NCBI GenBank assembly: GCA_937139605.1
Contig: CAKZQG010000039.1
Span: forward strand, 1-64,000
Reading direction: 5' to 3'
DNA length: 64,000 nucleotides
Source: an uncultured bacterium
GTDB taxonomy: Bacteria; DRYD01
Both the position numbers and the translations under genes were made by a program. Positions within the stretch are counted from its first letter, which is position 1; each line of letters starts with the position of its first letter. The notes beneath the pieces are model-generated. The model saw only the letters and a program-made list of their open reading frames with translations, was not told the DNA's origin and did no database searches. Below are positions 42,479 to 53,063 of the stretch, piece after piece.

Positions 42479-43309
42479 TTAAAACCAAAGAATACCTATA
42501 CCACAATTTTCTTGATTATAGTCTTTTATTATTTCTTGATATTTTTTATAGCCATATTTATTTTTGTTATTTTTTAATTCTTTCCAGAAAACGGAAGTCC
42601 CATCAGAATAATTAGGGGCTATATCGTGAAAAGCGATTACAGAGTTATTATTTATAAATTTAGAATAAAGTTCAAAGTCTTTTTTTACTGCTTCGTAGCT
42701 ATGATCCCCATCTATAAATATAAAATCTATTTTCCTTCCTTGTAATAATTTTTCTAAATAAGATACTGTATTTTTATCTTGTGAGCTAGCTCTTATTAGA
42801 TATAACTGCTGATTATCTTTTTTAAAACAATTAAATAACTGGATAATCAGATAATCATATTTATGATATTTTTTATTTCCCCAGAAAGGAAGATCTATAC
42901 TTATAATAGTAGAATTATCAGCTGCTAATTTAGTAAAGCAAAACAAAGTCCCACCTCTATAACTTCCTATCTCCAAAATAATTTTTGGATTAATAGATCT
43001 AAATATTTTTAATAATTCCAAAAATTCTTCTTTAATCTGTATAGGAGTAATTAAGGAATCTTCAAAATTTTTAACAAATTGCCATAAATTATCTAAATCA
43101 TTGAACTCTACATTACTTACATAATCTAGGAAATTTTTATCATTTAATAATATCATTAATTTTTTTATATAATTTTCATACTCATTATTTATTTTAGAAG
43201 AATAAATAAAACTATATAAATTTACTTTAATTTTATTAATAAATTTAGTGATTCCAAATTCTCTTAAAATAAAAACACCTTTTCTAATCTTTTTCAATAA
43301 ATTACCCAT
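42479..43309 (-). CDS. Class I SAM-dependent methyltransferase (Methyltransf_24 type)
   Basis: 276 residues. The SAM-binding motif is ILEIGSYRGGTLFCF (about 130-144), followed by STIISIDLPF, and IDFIFIDGDHSYEAVKKDFE with the acidic pair usual in this group of small-molecule or sugar methyltransferases. VIAFHDIAPNYSDGTSVFW is also typical. An N-terminal helical region precedes the domain. At the downstream end of a surface-glycan gene cluster it probably methylates a sugar in the polymer. No Shine-Dalgarno. Confidence 0.75.
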   Translation of the reverse strand: MGNLLKKIRKGVFILREFGITKFINKIKVNLYSFIYSSKINNEYENYIKKLMILLNDKNFLDYVSNVEFNDLDNLWQFVKNFEDSLITPIQIKEEFLELLKIFRSINPKIILEIGSYRGGTLFCFTKLAADNSTIISIDLPFWGNKKYHKYDYLIIQLFNCFKKDNQQLYLIRASSQDKNTVSYLEKLLQGRKIDFIFIDGDHSYEAVKKDFELYSKFINNNSVIAFHDIAPNYSDGTSVFWKELKNNKNKYGYKKYQEIIKDYNQENCGIGILWF

Positions 43310-43359
43310 AAAAACAAACTTAACACACTTTTGTTTTAACTAATTTATTTTCAATGAAT

Positions 43360-44553
43360 TTATTTTCTAGTTAAAATACTTTCATACAATTTTTTAAATT
43401 GGGAAGAAATATTTTTATATGAATAATTTTCCTTAACAAAATCGGATATCCTTTTTCTATCAAAGTTTTGATAATTTTTACACATAAAGTAAAACGCATT
43501 AACTAACTGATCGATATTATTGTTATCAATAAGTATTCCATATTGGGGTTTAAGATATTCTTCAGGTCCTCCAGACTTGGTAGCAATAACAGGTAATCCA
43601 CATAACATAGCTTCTAAAGTAGCAACCGAAAAAGTCTCTACTTTACTGAACATAACAAAAAAATCATAACTCGGCATTAATTCTTTTAGTTTCTTATTAT
43701 CTATTGCTCCTTTAAAAAATACATTTTTATTTAACAAATCCAATTCATTAGCTAATTTTATTAATTTTTCTTTATCTTTTCCATCTCCATAAATATCAAG
43801 TATAATCTTATTATTTTTAAATTCTTCCTTATAAGTATTTAAAAATATCTTAAATCCATTAAGTAAATTAGAGATATTTTTAGTTTTATCAATCAAATTA
43901 GATACTGAAATAATCTTTATTTCATATTTGAATTTAATACTATTATAATTATTTATTTTTATATTTTCATTTTCTTCAAAAACTACATTAGGGATAATGT
44001 AAAATTTATTTTTAAATCCGATTTTTTGCATAGCATTTTTTAAAGATTCACTAACACATATTATCCCTTCAGAAAATAAAGAAAACCATTTTATGAATAA
44101 AAGCAAAATTTTTTTAATTATATCAAGTTTGTCTATTTTATTAACTATTCTTGGATAAAAAGTTGAATGTTCTAATATTATAAACTTTATTTTCTTAAAA
44201 AATTTAAAATACAGAGCTATAAATAGCATAAAAGAAGAGGTAATATTAACTTGAATCAAATCTATTTTTTTGTAATTTTTAGATAAAATAAAAATTCCAA
44301 TTAATATAGATATAAGGTAAAAAAATACATCAAAAATAGGGTGTGTTTTTTTATAGTAAATTATAATAGTGTCAATATTTTCATCTAAGAAGTTATCTAT
44401 TTTAAAAAGTTTTTTAATTTTTTTAGAAGGTGCTATATGAAAGGAAATCACATTAGCAAAAAGAGAAACAGCTTTAGCGTGTTTTCTAATAAAAATAGCA
44501 GAATTAGGATTATCTAAATTTGGATACCACTTGTTTAAAAACAAAATTAACAT
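43360..44553 (-). CDS. Family 4 glycosyltransferase
   Basis: 397-residue GT-B enzyme. N-terminal acceptor domain opens NKWYPNLDNPNSAIFIRKHA; the C-terminal donor domain has LDIYGDGKDKEKL, VFFKGAIDNKKLKELM and the ExxxxxxxE element ETFSVATLEAMLCGLPVIAT followed by GGPEEYL. Retaining enzyme using a nucleotide sugar to extend a surface glycan. Ribosome binding site AAAGGAA; one base separates it from the stop of the epimerase gene upstream. Confidence 0.88.
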   Translation of the reverse strand: MLILFLNKWYPNLDNPNSAIFIRKHAKAVSLFANVISFHIAPSKKIKKLFKIDNFLDENIDTIIIYYKKTHPIFDVFFYLISILIGIFILSKNYKKIDLIQVNITSSFMLFIALYFKFFKKIKFIILEHSTFYPRIVNKIDKLDIIKKILLLFIKWFSLFSEGIICVSESLKNAMQKIGFKNKFYIIPNVVFEENENIKINNYNSIKFKYEIKIISVSNLIDKTKNISNLLNGFKIFLNTYKEEFKNNKIILDIYGDGKDKEKLIKLANELDLLNKNVFFKGAIDNKKLKELMPSYDFFVMFSKVETFSVATLEAMLCGLPVIATKSGGPEEYLKPQYGILIDNNNIDQLVNAFYFMCKNYQNFDRKRISDFVKENYSYKNISSQFKKLYESILTRK

Positions 44554-44554
44554 A

Positions 44555-45478
44555 TTATAATTCCTTTATTAACCTTACTACATAATTATCAACAGATTCC
44601 CAAAAATTAGGAAAAGGAACTTTAAGAATTTTCGTTAATTCTAATAACTTATCAGTGGAAGGGTAAAATCCAATATTAATTTCACTATTTACATAATCAT
44701 AATCCAAACCATACTTAGCTTTAAAATAATTTAAGATATCCTTAACCATAATATTATCTTTATAAGATAAATTAATTATCAAATTTTGGTTGAAATTCCA
44801 GTATAAAATGACTTTATATACAATTTCACAAATAAATTCTACCGGCAAAGGGTTAAGATAAGACTCAGGATATATATATATATTCATTTTTGATTTATTT
44901 TTAATATGAAAGGCTAAAGAAGGAATAAATCTATTTTTTTTTTCGTAAATTCCAAAAGCATAAGATAATCTAAAAATAATGCAATTTATACCAAATACTT
45001 CACAAAAAGATAATAATATTTTTTCAGTGATAAATTTCGATAAGCCATAATTAGTTGATGGAATAATATTATTTTCTTCAGTGACCAATCCTTGAGCTCC
45101 ATGATAAACAGCAGTAGAAGAAAAATAAATGATTCTAATTCCATTTGTTTTATTATAATATTTCAATTTCTGGAAAATTTTTTTTAAATATTGAGAATCC
45201 AATAGAAAAAAAGAATTAAAATTATTAAACGCTTTAATACTAGAATTACCAGCAGTTACAATTAAATAATCTATATTAATATCATTTTTTATAAAATCAT
45301 TAAAAGAGATTTCATTAGGTAATTGTAGCTTATTATTAAAAAAAACAGGGATTACAAAAAAATTATTTCTAGCAAAGAGAAAATTAAAAATATTTCTACC
45401 TATAAAACCTGATGAACCTATTACAATAATATTATATTTTTTATTATTTTTATTATTGGTTTTTATTGTATTTTCCAT
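44555..45478 (-). CDS. NAD-dependent sugar epimerase/dehydratase
   Basis: 307-residue extended SDR: IIVIGSSGFIGRNIFNF is the NAD loop, IIYFSSTAVYHGAQG the Ser strand, and TNYGLSKFITEKIL holds the Tyr-x-x-x-Lys pair. It acts on a nucleotide sugar (UDP-, GDP- or dTDP-linked) to make a surface-glycan precursor; the exact reaction is not readable. Its start overlaps the end of the next epimerase gene upstream by 16 bases, showing a compact operon. Confidence 0.8.
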   Translation of the reverse strand: MENTIKTNNKNNKKYNIIVIGSSGFIGRNIFNFLFARNNFFVIPVFFNNKLQLPNEISFNDFIKNDINIDYLIVTAGNSSIKAFNNFNSFFLLDSQYLKKIFQKLKYYNKTNGIRIIYFSSTAVYHGAQGLVTEENNIIPSTNYGLSKFITEKILLSFCEVFGINCIIFRLSYAFGIYEKKNRFIPSLAFHIKNKSKMNIYIYPESYLNPLPVEFICEIVYKVILYWNFNQNLIINLSYKDNIMVKDILNYFKAKYGLDYDYVNSEINIGFYPSTDKLLELTKILKVPFPNFWESVDNYVVRLIKEL

Positions 45479-46416
45479 TCATCACTATTGTTAATTGATT
45501 TATGCCATTCTATAACTTTTAATAACCCCTGATCAATAGAAACTTTAGGTTTATATCCTAAAGATAGTATTTTATCTATAGAAAACCTTTTTTCTTTAGA
45601 AACAAACTTAGTTGGCATTTGGACTATTTTTATTAAATCTAAAGGTTTATTTAAAATATTTAATATCTTAATAGCAAGATCCTTGGTATAAATATATTCT
45701 TGAGTTCCGATATTATAGGCTTCAAATAAGCCTTCTTTAAATTCATGCTTAGTTAAAACTAAATAAACCCCTTCTATAAAATCATCTATATAACACCAAG
45801 CTCTTAAAGAATTTTCATGAACAATTAATGGCTTATTTTTTAAAGCATTATATATAAATTGATCAATAGCGGATTTATATTTATTAGGAAAAACCCCAGG
45901 GCCATAAATCATAAAAGGTCTTATACAAACAGCTTTTAAACCATAATTCTCTACATAATGATTAACTAAAACTTCTCCAAAAAATTTAGAAATAGAATAT
46001 ATGTTCGTTAACATAAAAGGAGATATATCTAAAGCATCATTCTCTGAAACCATTTTCTCATCAAATTTCCTACCATATATTTCAGAAGTACTAAAATAAA
46101 TAAGTTTACTCCTATATTCCAAAGCTAACTTAATAATATTAATAGTACCAATAGCATTAACGTAAACCATTTTATGAGGATATTCTTCTCCCAAAATTCT
46201 ACCCACTTCCCCTGCTAAATGAATAATAAAATCAATATCCGGATTTTCCTTAAAAACTTTCCATAAGTCATAAAATTCTGTTATATCTGCTCTAATATAA
46301 TCCTCAGAATCTCTAATATGTAGATCCAAAGCAATTACTTTTATCCCCTTTTTAGTGAGGAAATTATAAAGATTTTGTCCAATAAATCCCAAAGCACCGG
46401 TAATAAGTATTTTCAT
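45463..46416 (-). CDS. NAD-dependent nucleotide-sugar epimerase/dehydratase
   Basis: 317-residue extended SDR of the GalE/WbpP/GDP-mannose-dehydratase group: ILITGALGFIGQNLYNFL (1-20) is the cofactor loop, HLAGEVGRILGEEYP, FSTSEIYGRKF, YSISKFFGEVLVNHY with Tyr-x-x-x-Lys, and RPFMIYGPG. Strong ribosome binding site AAAGGAG. Makes a modified sugar for the glycan cluster; overlaps the following epimerase gene. Confidence 0.85.
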   Translation of the reverse strand: MKILITGALGFIGQNLYNFLTKKGIKVIALDLHIRDSEDYIRADITEFYDLWKVFKENPDIDFIIHLAGEVGRILGEEYPHKMVYVNAIGTINIIKLALEYRSKLIYFSTSEIYGRKFDEKMVSENDALDISPFMLTNIYSISKFFGEVLVNHYVENYGLKAVCIRPFMIYGPGVFPNKYKSAIDQFIYNALKNKPLIVHENSLRAWCYIDDFIEGVYLVLTKHEFKEGLFEAYNIGTQEYIYTKDLAIKILNILNKPLDLIKIVQMPTKFVSKEKRFSIDKILSLGYKPKVSIDQGLLKVIEWHKSINNSDEWKIQ

Positions 46417-46469
46417 AAATCAACTCCTTTCTTATTTATCCACAAAAATATTTTACTTATAAAAGAATT

Positions 46470-47729
<1,260 letters not shown>

Positions 47730-47739
47730 TGATACTTAA

Positions 47740-48924
47740 TTAAGCGTTTATTATTTTTTCAATAATACTAATTATATTAGCTAAAACTTTATTTTTATCA
47801 AATTTTTTAGCTGTTTCATGTATTTCCTCAGGTTTTGCAAATACCATCTCATCTATTAATATCTTTCTCAATTTATCTACAAAATCCTCTATATTTCCTT
47901 CTTTATACAAATACCCATTAACTCCTTCTATTACTATATCTTTAATACCCCCAGGACAATCAGGAGCTAAAAAAGGGATCCCCTTAGCGTTCGCTTCCAC
48001 TAAAACCATTCCAAAACCCTCATACCTTGATGTTAATAATAAAACTTTTACTTCTTTCAAATTTTCATATGGGTTAATTTTAAATCCTTCAAAATCAATT
48101 CTTTCAGCTATTCCCAAAATATTAGCTAAGCTTATTAATTTATTTAAATCTTTTCCTTCCCCTATCACTTTTAATTTCCATTTGCAATCCTTTAATTTAC
48201 TTAATCCTTTAAGCATAAAAGTTAAATTTTTTTCAAAGTCACTTATTCTACCTACATACAATAAAATATTATTTTCTCCCCTATCTATTAACTCAGTTTT
48301 AGGTTGTATTTCTACGGGATTATATACCAAATAAACCTCAGCTAAAGGATTTAATTTCAATATAAGATCTTTAATATATGTAGAAATACAAAAAAAATAC
48401 TTTGTTTTTTTAATCCCTTTTATAACTTCATTTTTTCTAGTTTTTCTAAGGAATTTAAGAAATATATTTTTTACATTAACACTAAAAGATAATAAGTCTC
48501 CATGATCCCAATAAACTATTGGAATACTATAAGACAAATCATTAAAAACTTTATGAATACTATTCAAAAAAATTCCATTTAAAACTAAAATGATATCATA
48601 ACTCCTTGATTTAAAAAAATCATATAATTCTTTATATCCGTAGAAAATATCTAAGCCTAAAATACCCTTCAAAGTATAAAATCCACCCCTAAGCCCCCAA
48701 TAATTAAATCTAAATAACTTATAAATATTAAAATTTTTATAATCACCAACAAAATAGTAATCCTTTATTTTAGGATTACTTAAATACTTAATAGATAAAA
48801 CTTCAACCTCATAAAACAAATTATTATTATTAATAAACTCCATTAGATTAAATATTACTCTATCCATACCTCCAAAAACTCTAAAATCATAACCTATTAA
48901 AATTAATATTTTCTTTCTTTTCAT
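47740..48924 (-). CDS. Family 4 glycosyltransferase
   Basis: 394-residue GT-B enzyme: N-terminal ILIGYDFRVFGGMDRVIFNL, donor-domain LLYVGRISDFEKNLTFMLKG, KVIGEGKDLNKLI, DFEGFKINPYENLKEVKVLLLTS and RYEGFGMVLVEANAKGIPFLAP, with the catalytic E-x7-E, then GGIKDIV. Retaining transferase building a surface glycan; donor unknown. Confidence 0.9.
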   Translation of the reverse strand: MKRKKILILIGYDFRVFGGMDRVIFNLMEFINNNNLFYEVEVLSIKYLSNPKIKDYYFVGDYKNFNIYKLFRFNYWGLRGGFYTLKGILGLDIFYGYKELYDFFKSRSYDIILVLNGIFLNSIHKVFNDLSYSIPIVYWDHGDLLSFSVNVKNIFLKFLRKTRKNEVIKGIKKTKYFFCISTYIKDLILKLNPLAEVYLVYNPVEIQPKTELIDRGENNILLYVGRISDFEKNLTFMLKGLSKLKDCKWKLKVIGEGKDLNKLISLANILGIAERIDFEGFKINPYENLKEVKVLLLTSRYEGFGMVLVEANAKGIPFLAPDCPGGIKDIVIEGVNGYLYKEGNIEDFVDKLRKILIDEMVFAKPEEIHETAKKFDKNKVLANIISIIEKIINA

Positions 48925-48937
48925 TATCTTAAATATT

Positions 48938-50095
48938 TTATGAATATTTTAAATTATCAATAATTTTTTTAGCAACATTTTCCCAACTATAATTACTCAC
49001 AATCTTTAAAATATTTTTTCTTTTATTTATTATTTCTTGTTTATTATTTAATAAATGTAATAATAATTCCTTTAAAGCTAAGTAATTATAATCAATTACC
49101 CAACCTATGTCATATTCTTTTACGATTTTAGAAACAAATGCTTCTTTATAAGTAATAACTGGTTTTAAATTTTCCAGATATTCTAAAAACTTAACAGGTA
49201 CTGCTAAAGATAAATAATCATTATTAAAAAATTGATAGCCCTTAATTTTTTTTAATACAAAACTCTTATAAAATAAAGAAGAAATATCAGATAATTGGTA
49301 ATATTTTATTAAATCCTTTTTATTAGCTTCTAAAATTTTAATCAACGGAATACTAAAAAAATATTTATAATTTATTTTTATTTCATTTAAACGAGTTATA
49401 AAATATAAAAATACATTATTGACATTATTTATATGTAAATCTTGAAAACATTTAAACAATTCTATATTATCATATATCCCACCAACATAAATCAAATTTA
49501 ACATATTTTCATAATAAAAATATTCAATATTATTAGGATTAATATTATTTAAAATTAATCCTGGCATTAATTCTATTAAATTTTGTTTATTAACTTTATA
49601 AAAAAAAGAAAAAATTTCAAGAAAAGCATTAGAAGGCCCAAAGAAAATATCAACAAAATTTTTTAAATAATTAATAGACAAATTTAAAAAAAACTGATAT
49701 GCTACTTTTTTAAATAAATTCAAAGAATCTAAAGCACTAGTTAAATGATATAAATCCCTAACAAATAATCCAATCTTTATTTTTTTATTTTTTAAAAAAT
49801 TAAAAAATTTTATATCATAATTATTAAAAATAATAGGGATTCTATTTTTTGAAGTTAATAAAAAAGGTAAATTAGGTAATTCTCCATAAACAAAATCAAT
49901 CTTTTCTCCTTTTTCTATTAATTTCCAAATCTCTTTTATTTTTTTTATTCTATCTTCATAAAATCCATCTATAAAATAAACTATATATCCTAGATTCTCA
50001 AAAGCTTTCTTTAAATAAAAAATCCTTACATTATATGCCCTATTTAATTTAGACTCATCAAATGGAACAAAAGTATAAAAAATCATTTTACTCAT
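48938..50095 (-). CDS. GT-B-fold putative glycosyltransferase
   Basis: 385 residues. The N-terminus MIFYTFVPFDESKLNRAYNV and EKGEKIDFVYGELPNLP suggest a GT1/GT4-type Rossmann domain; the second half contains LNLIYVGGIYDNIELFK, DISSLFYKS and LAVPVKFLEYLENLKPVITY, which resembles the EAxACGxPVI element in a weak form. It ends KIVSNYSWENVAKKIIDNL, a usual GT4 tail. Specificity unknown. Confidence 0.7.
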   Translation of the reverse strand: MSKMIFYTFVPFDESKLNRAYNVRIFYLKKAFENLGYIVYFIDGFYEDRIKKIKEIWKLIEKGEKIDFVYGELPNLPFLLTSKNRIPIIFNNYDIKFFNFLKNKKIKIGLFVRDLYHLTSALDSLNLFKKVAYQFFLNLSINYLKNFVDIFFGPSNAFLEIFSFFYKVNKQNLIELMPGLILNNINPNNIEYFYYENMLNLIYVGGIYDNIELFKCFQDLHINNVNNVFLYFITRLNEIKINYKYFFSIPLIKILEANKKDLIKYYQLSDISSLFYKSFVLKKIKGYQFFNNDYLSLAVPVKFLEYLENLKPVITYKEAFVSKIVKEYDIGWVIDYNYLALKELLLHLLNNKQEIINKRKNILKIVSNYSWENVAKKIIDNLKYS

Positions 50096-50108
50096 AACAA
50101 CAAAATCT

Positions 50109-50798
50109 TTACAAATATTCGCTGATTTTTATAATTTGCCCTTTAATAAGGGGGTTATTTAAATTAAGGATAAAAAAATTAACAATAAAATTAGCTAATT
50201 TTTCTCCTTTTATTTTAGTATTTAATCCAGGCATTAAAATCGTATTTACACTTATATCTTTATAGTCCTTTAATTCTTTTGTTAATATTTTAGATAGCAT
50301 AATCTGAGAAGCCCCACTTATAGAAATAGAACCATAACCATCTAAAGGATCTTCTGCATGATACCCCGCTAAACTCAAATACACCCCCCTACTTAGCTTA
50401 ACCATATACTTCAAAAACAATTTAGCTATAATAAAATGAGTAATAAATCTTTGCTTAAATACATCTAATAAAAACTCAACTTCAGTATCTAAAATTTTCT
50501 TAGCATCAAACCAAGAACCCACCGCAACTACTACCCCATCCAATCTCCCATAAACTTTATCTACATACTCTATAACCTTATAATTAACACTATTATCCGT
50601 TATATCTAAATTAAATATTTTAAGATTATCTCTATTACCAACAAAACTTTTTAATTTCTCATATTTCTCCCTATTTCTAGTAGAAGTTAAAACATTAGCA
50701 TTATAATTTAAGAATTCTTTAACTATATAGGAACCGACATTCCCAGCCCCACCCGCAACAAATATAACCTTATCCCTTAAATCAATACTTTTCTCCAT
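50109..50798 (-). CDS. Atypical short-chain dehydrogenase/reductase
   Basis: 229-residue SDR-fold protein. The cofactor loop VIFVAGGAGNVGSYIVKEFL and LDITDNSVNYKVIEYVDKVYG are normal, and YLSLAG supplies the Ser strand. The expected Tyr-x-x-x-Lys pair is missing: alignment of ISISGASQIMLSKIL with the usual YxASKAAxxxL puts Ile and Gly in those places. It may thus be a non-catalytic or altered SDR. Good ribosome binding site AAAGGGG. First gene of the glycan cluster. Confidence 0.7.
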   Translation of the reverse strand: MEKSIDLRDKVIFVAGGAGNVGSYIVKEFLNYNANVLTSTRNREKYEKLKSFVGNRDNLKIFNLDITDNSVNYKVIEYVDKVYGRLDGVVVAVGSWFDAKKILDTEVEFLLDVFKQRFITHFIIAKLFLKYMVKLSRGVYLSLAGYHAEDPLDGYGSISISGASQIMLSKILTKELKDYKDISVNTILMPGLNTKIKGEKLANFIVNFFILNLNNPLIKGQIIKISEYL

Positions 50799-50839
50799 AT
50801 TACTACACCCCTTTTATATCAATACTATAAAATAAATAT

Positions 50840-53056
50840 TTAATCCTTAACAGAACTGTTAAAAATATTTTCGATCTCTTCAATAGATTGGATTAAAATT
50901 TTTCTAGGTTTGCTTCCCTCTTGAGGACCAACAATCCCAAATTTTTCTAAGGTATCCATAATCCTACCAGCCTTAGCAAAACCTATCCTTAACTTTCTTT
51001 GTAACAAAGTAGTAGAAGCTCTTTTATCTTCTAATATTATTTTAGCTGCAGCTTTTAATAACTCAGGATCTTCATCATCATCCAAATCTTTACTACCCAT
51101 ATTCAAATTAATGCTACTTAAATCTATCTTAATTAAATTATCAGGTTTAGGCTGAATAGACCAATACTTAACAATAGTTTCAATTTCTTTTAATCCAATA
51201 AAAGCACCCTGAGCTCTAATAGGCCTATTAGCTCCAATAGGTAAATACAACATATCCCCTCTACCTATCAAATTCTCTGCACCTGACATATCCAATATAA
51301 CCCGCGAATCAATCTGACTAGCAACAGCAAAAGCGATCCTAGATGGCACATTAGCTTTAATAATCCCTGTAATAACGTTAGCCGAAGGCCTTTGAGTAGC
51401 TATAATCAAATGGATCCCTGCAGCACGCGCTAACTGAGTTAGCCTAGCTATATGAGTTTCCACTATATTAGAAGATGTCATCATTAGATCCGCTAATTCA
51501 TCTATAACTATAACCACATAAGGTATCTTTTCTACATCCTCTAAATTATTATATTCTTGAATATTTCTAACTCTTCTTTCACTAAATAATTTATATCTTT
51601 CTTCCATTAATTTAACCATCTGTTGCAAAGCAGCTGGAGCTTTTTTTACATCTGTAACTATATCAATCACATGAGGTACTCCTTCATATAATATTAATTC
51701 AACCATCTTAGGATCTATTAATAATAACTGTAATTTAGTAGGAGCAAAATTAAATAATAAACTACAAATAATAGAATTAATACATACAGTTTTTCCACTT
51801 CCAGTAGAACCAGCTATCAATAAATGAGGCATCTTAACTAAATCACCTATTACAATATTTCCAGAAATATCTTTACCTAAAGCTAACGGTATTTCATTAG
51901 AAGCATTTAAAAACTCATCAGTTAGAAGTATATCAGAAAGATAAACAGGTACCGGTTTATCATTAGGTACTTCAATACCGATAGCAGATTTTCCTGGAAT
52001 AGGTGCTTCTATTCTGACAGCAATAGCAGCTAACGCTAAAGCTATATCATTTTTTAATCTTAATACCTGAGAAACTTTTATCCCTTTTTCTATTTGTAAT
52101 TCATAACGAGTAATAGAAGGCCCAGAAGTTACTTCAATTACTTTAGCCTTTATCCCAAAATTATTTAAGGCATCTTCTAAAATATCACTATAATCTTTTA
52201 CAGTATTCCCCTTAGGACGAGGGTATATCTTTGAAACTAAGGTATGTAAAAACTTGGGAGAAGGAATATAATAATTATCAACCTGTCTTATACAGTTTTC
52301 CTTAATAAATTCTTCATCTATTTCTATATCTAAAGTTAATGAAACCTTATTTTTTTTCTGTTTATTTTCTTTTTCTATAGTATATTCCTTTCCTGATTCA
52401 TTAATTTCTAAATTATTTTTAGATCCTTTCTTTTTTACATCATCTAAAATACTCTTTAATTCCACTTCTTTTATATTTTCTTTTTCTTTATTATTACCTA
52501 TAATAATATTTCTAACAAATTGATAAGATCTAATAAAAACTGATCCTAAAAAATCTAAGAATTTTACAAAAAAATTAAAAAACTTAATAAATCCTAAATA
52601 AAAAATTATTATAATTTTGTTTATAAAAAATGGAATTTTATTATTAAATAAATCATCTAAAGAAATCTCAAAGAAATAAATAAAAGAAATAAAAAATAGA
52701 AATATATTAATAAAGTAATTTAGAGTAAAACCAACATAATTCTCAATAGTTTTTTTTAAAATAAAACTCTTGGAATTAATATCAGGGAATAAAACAATAA
52801 AAGGTAAAACTAAGAATAAACTACTAAAAAAATGGAATAAAAAATTTCTACTTTCAAAAAATAAGGATACAGAAATTAATATAATAAAAACAGGCAAAGC
52901 CCATTTATTAAATCCCAAAAGCCCATCCAAAAAATTCCTAATATAAGAAAATAATGGATCACTTGATAAATTAAAATAGCTAATAACAAAAATAAAACTT
53001 GCTAAAAACAAAAGTAAAAAAAATAAAATCTCCCTTAACTTAATCCCTTTACTCAT
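50840..53056 (-). CDS. ftsK: DNA translocase FtsK/SpoIIIE
   Basis: 738 residues. Four to five N-terminal membrane helices (1-185) anchor it at the septum; an acidic/basic linker leads to the motor: beta domain near 290-340 (ITRYELQIEKGIKVSQVLRL), Walker A GSTGSGKT, Walker B VIVIDELADLMM, TQRPSANVITGIIKANVPSRIA, and the C-terminal gamma winged helix LLQRKLRIGFAKAGRIMDTLE that reads KOPS-like sites. It pumps chromosome ends into daughter cells and activates dimer resolution. Shorter linker than E. coli FtsK, like SpoIIIE types. Confidence 0.95.
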   Translation of the reverse strand: MSKGIKLREILFFLLLFLASFIFVISYFNLSSDPLFSYIRNFLDGLLGFNKWALPVFIILISVSLFFESRNFLFHFFSSLFLVLPFIVLFPDINSKSFILKKTIENYVGFTLNYFINIFLFFISFIYFFEISLDDLFNNKIPFFINKIIIIFYLGFIKFFNFFVKFLDFLGSVFIRSYQFVRNIIIGNNKEKENIKEVELKSILDDVKKKGSKNNLEINESGKEYTIEKENKQKKNKVSLTLDIEIDEEFIKENCIRQVDNYYIPSPKFLHTLVSKIYPRPKGNTVKDYSDILEDALNNFGIKAKVIEVTSGPSITRYELQIEKGIKVSQVLRLKNDIALALAAIAVRIEAPIPGKSAIGIEVPNDKPVPVYLSDILLTDEFLNASNEIPLALGKDISGNIVIGDLVKMPHLLIAGSTGSGKTVCINSIICSLLFNFAPTKLQLLLIDPKMVELILYEGVPHVIDIVTDVKKAPAALQQMVKLMEERYKLFSERRVRNIQEYNNLEDVEKIPYVVIVIDELADLMMTSSNIVETHIARLTQLARAAGIHLIIATQRPSANVITGIIKANVPSRIAFAVASQIDSRVILDMSGAENLIGRGDMLYLPIGANRPIRAQGAFIGLKEIETIVKYWSIQPKPDNLIKIDLSSINLNMGSKDLDDDEDPELLKAAAKIILEDKRASTTLLQRKLRIGFAKAGRIMDTLEKFGIVGPQEGSKPRKILIQSIEEIENIFNSSVKD

Positions 53057-53063
53057 ATTTAAT

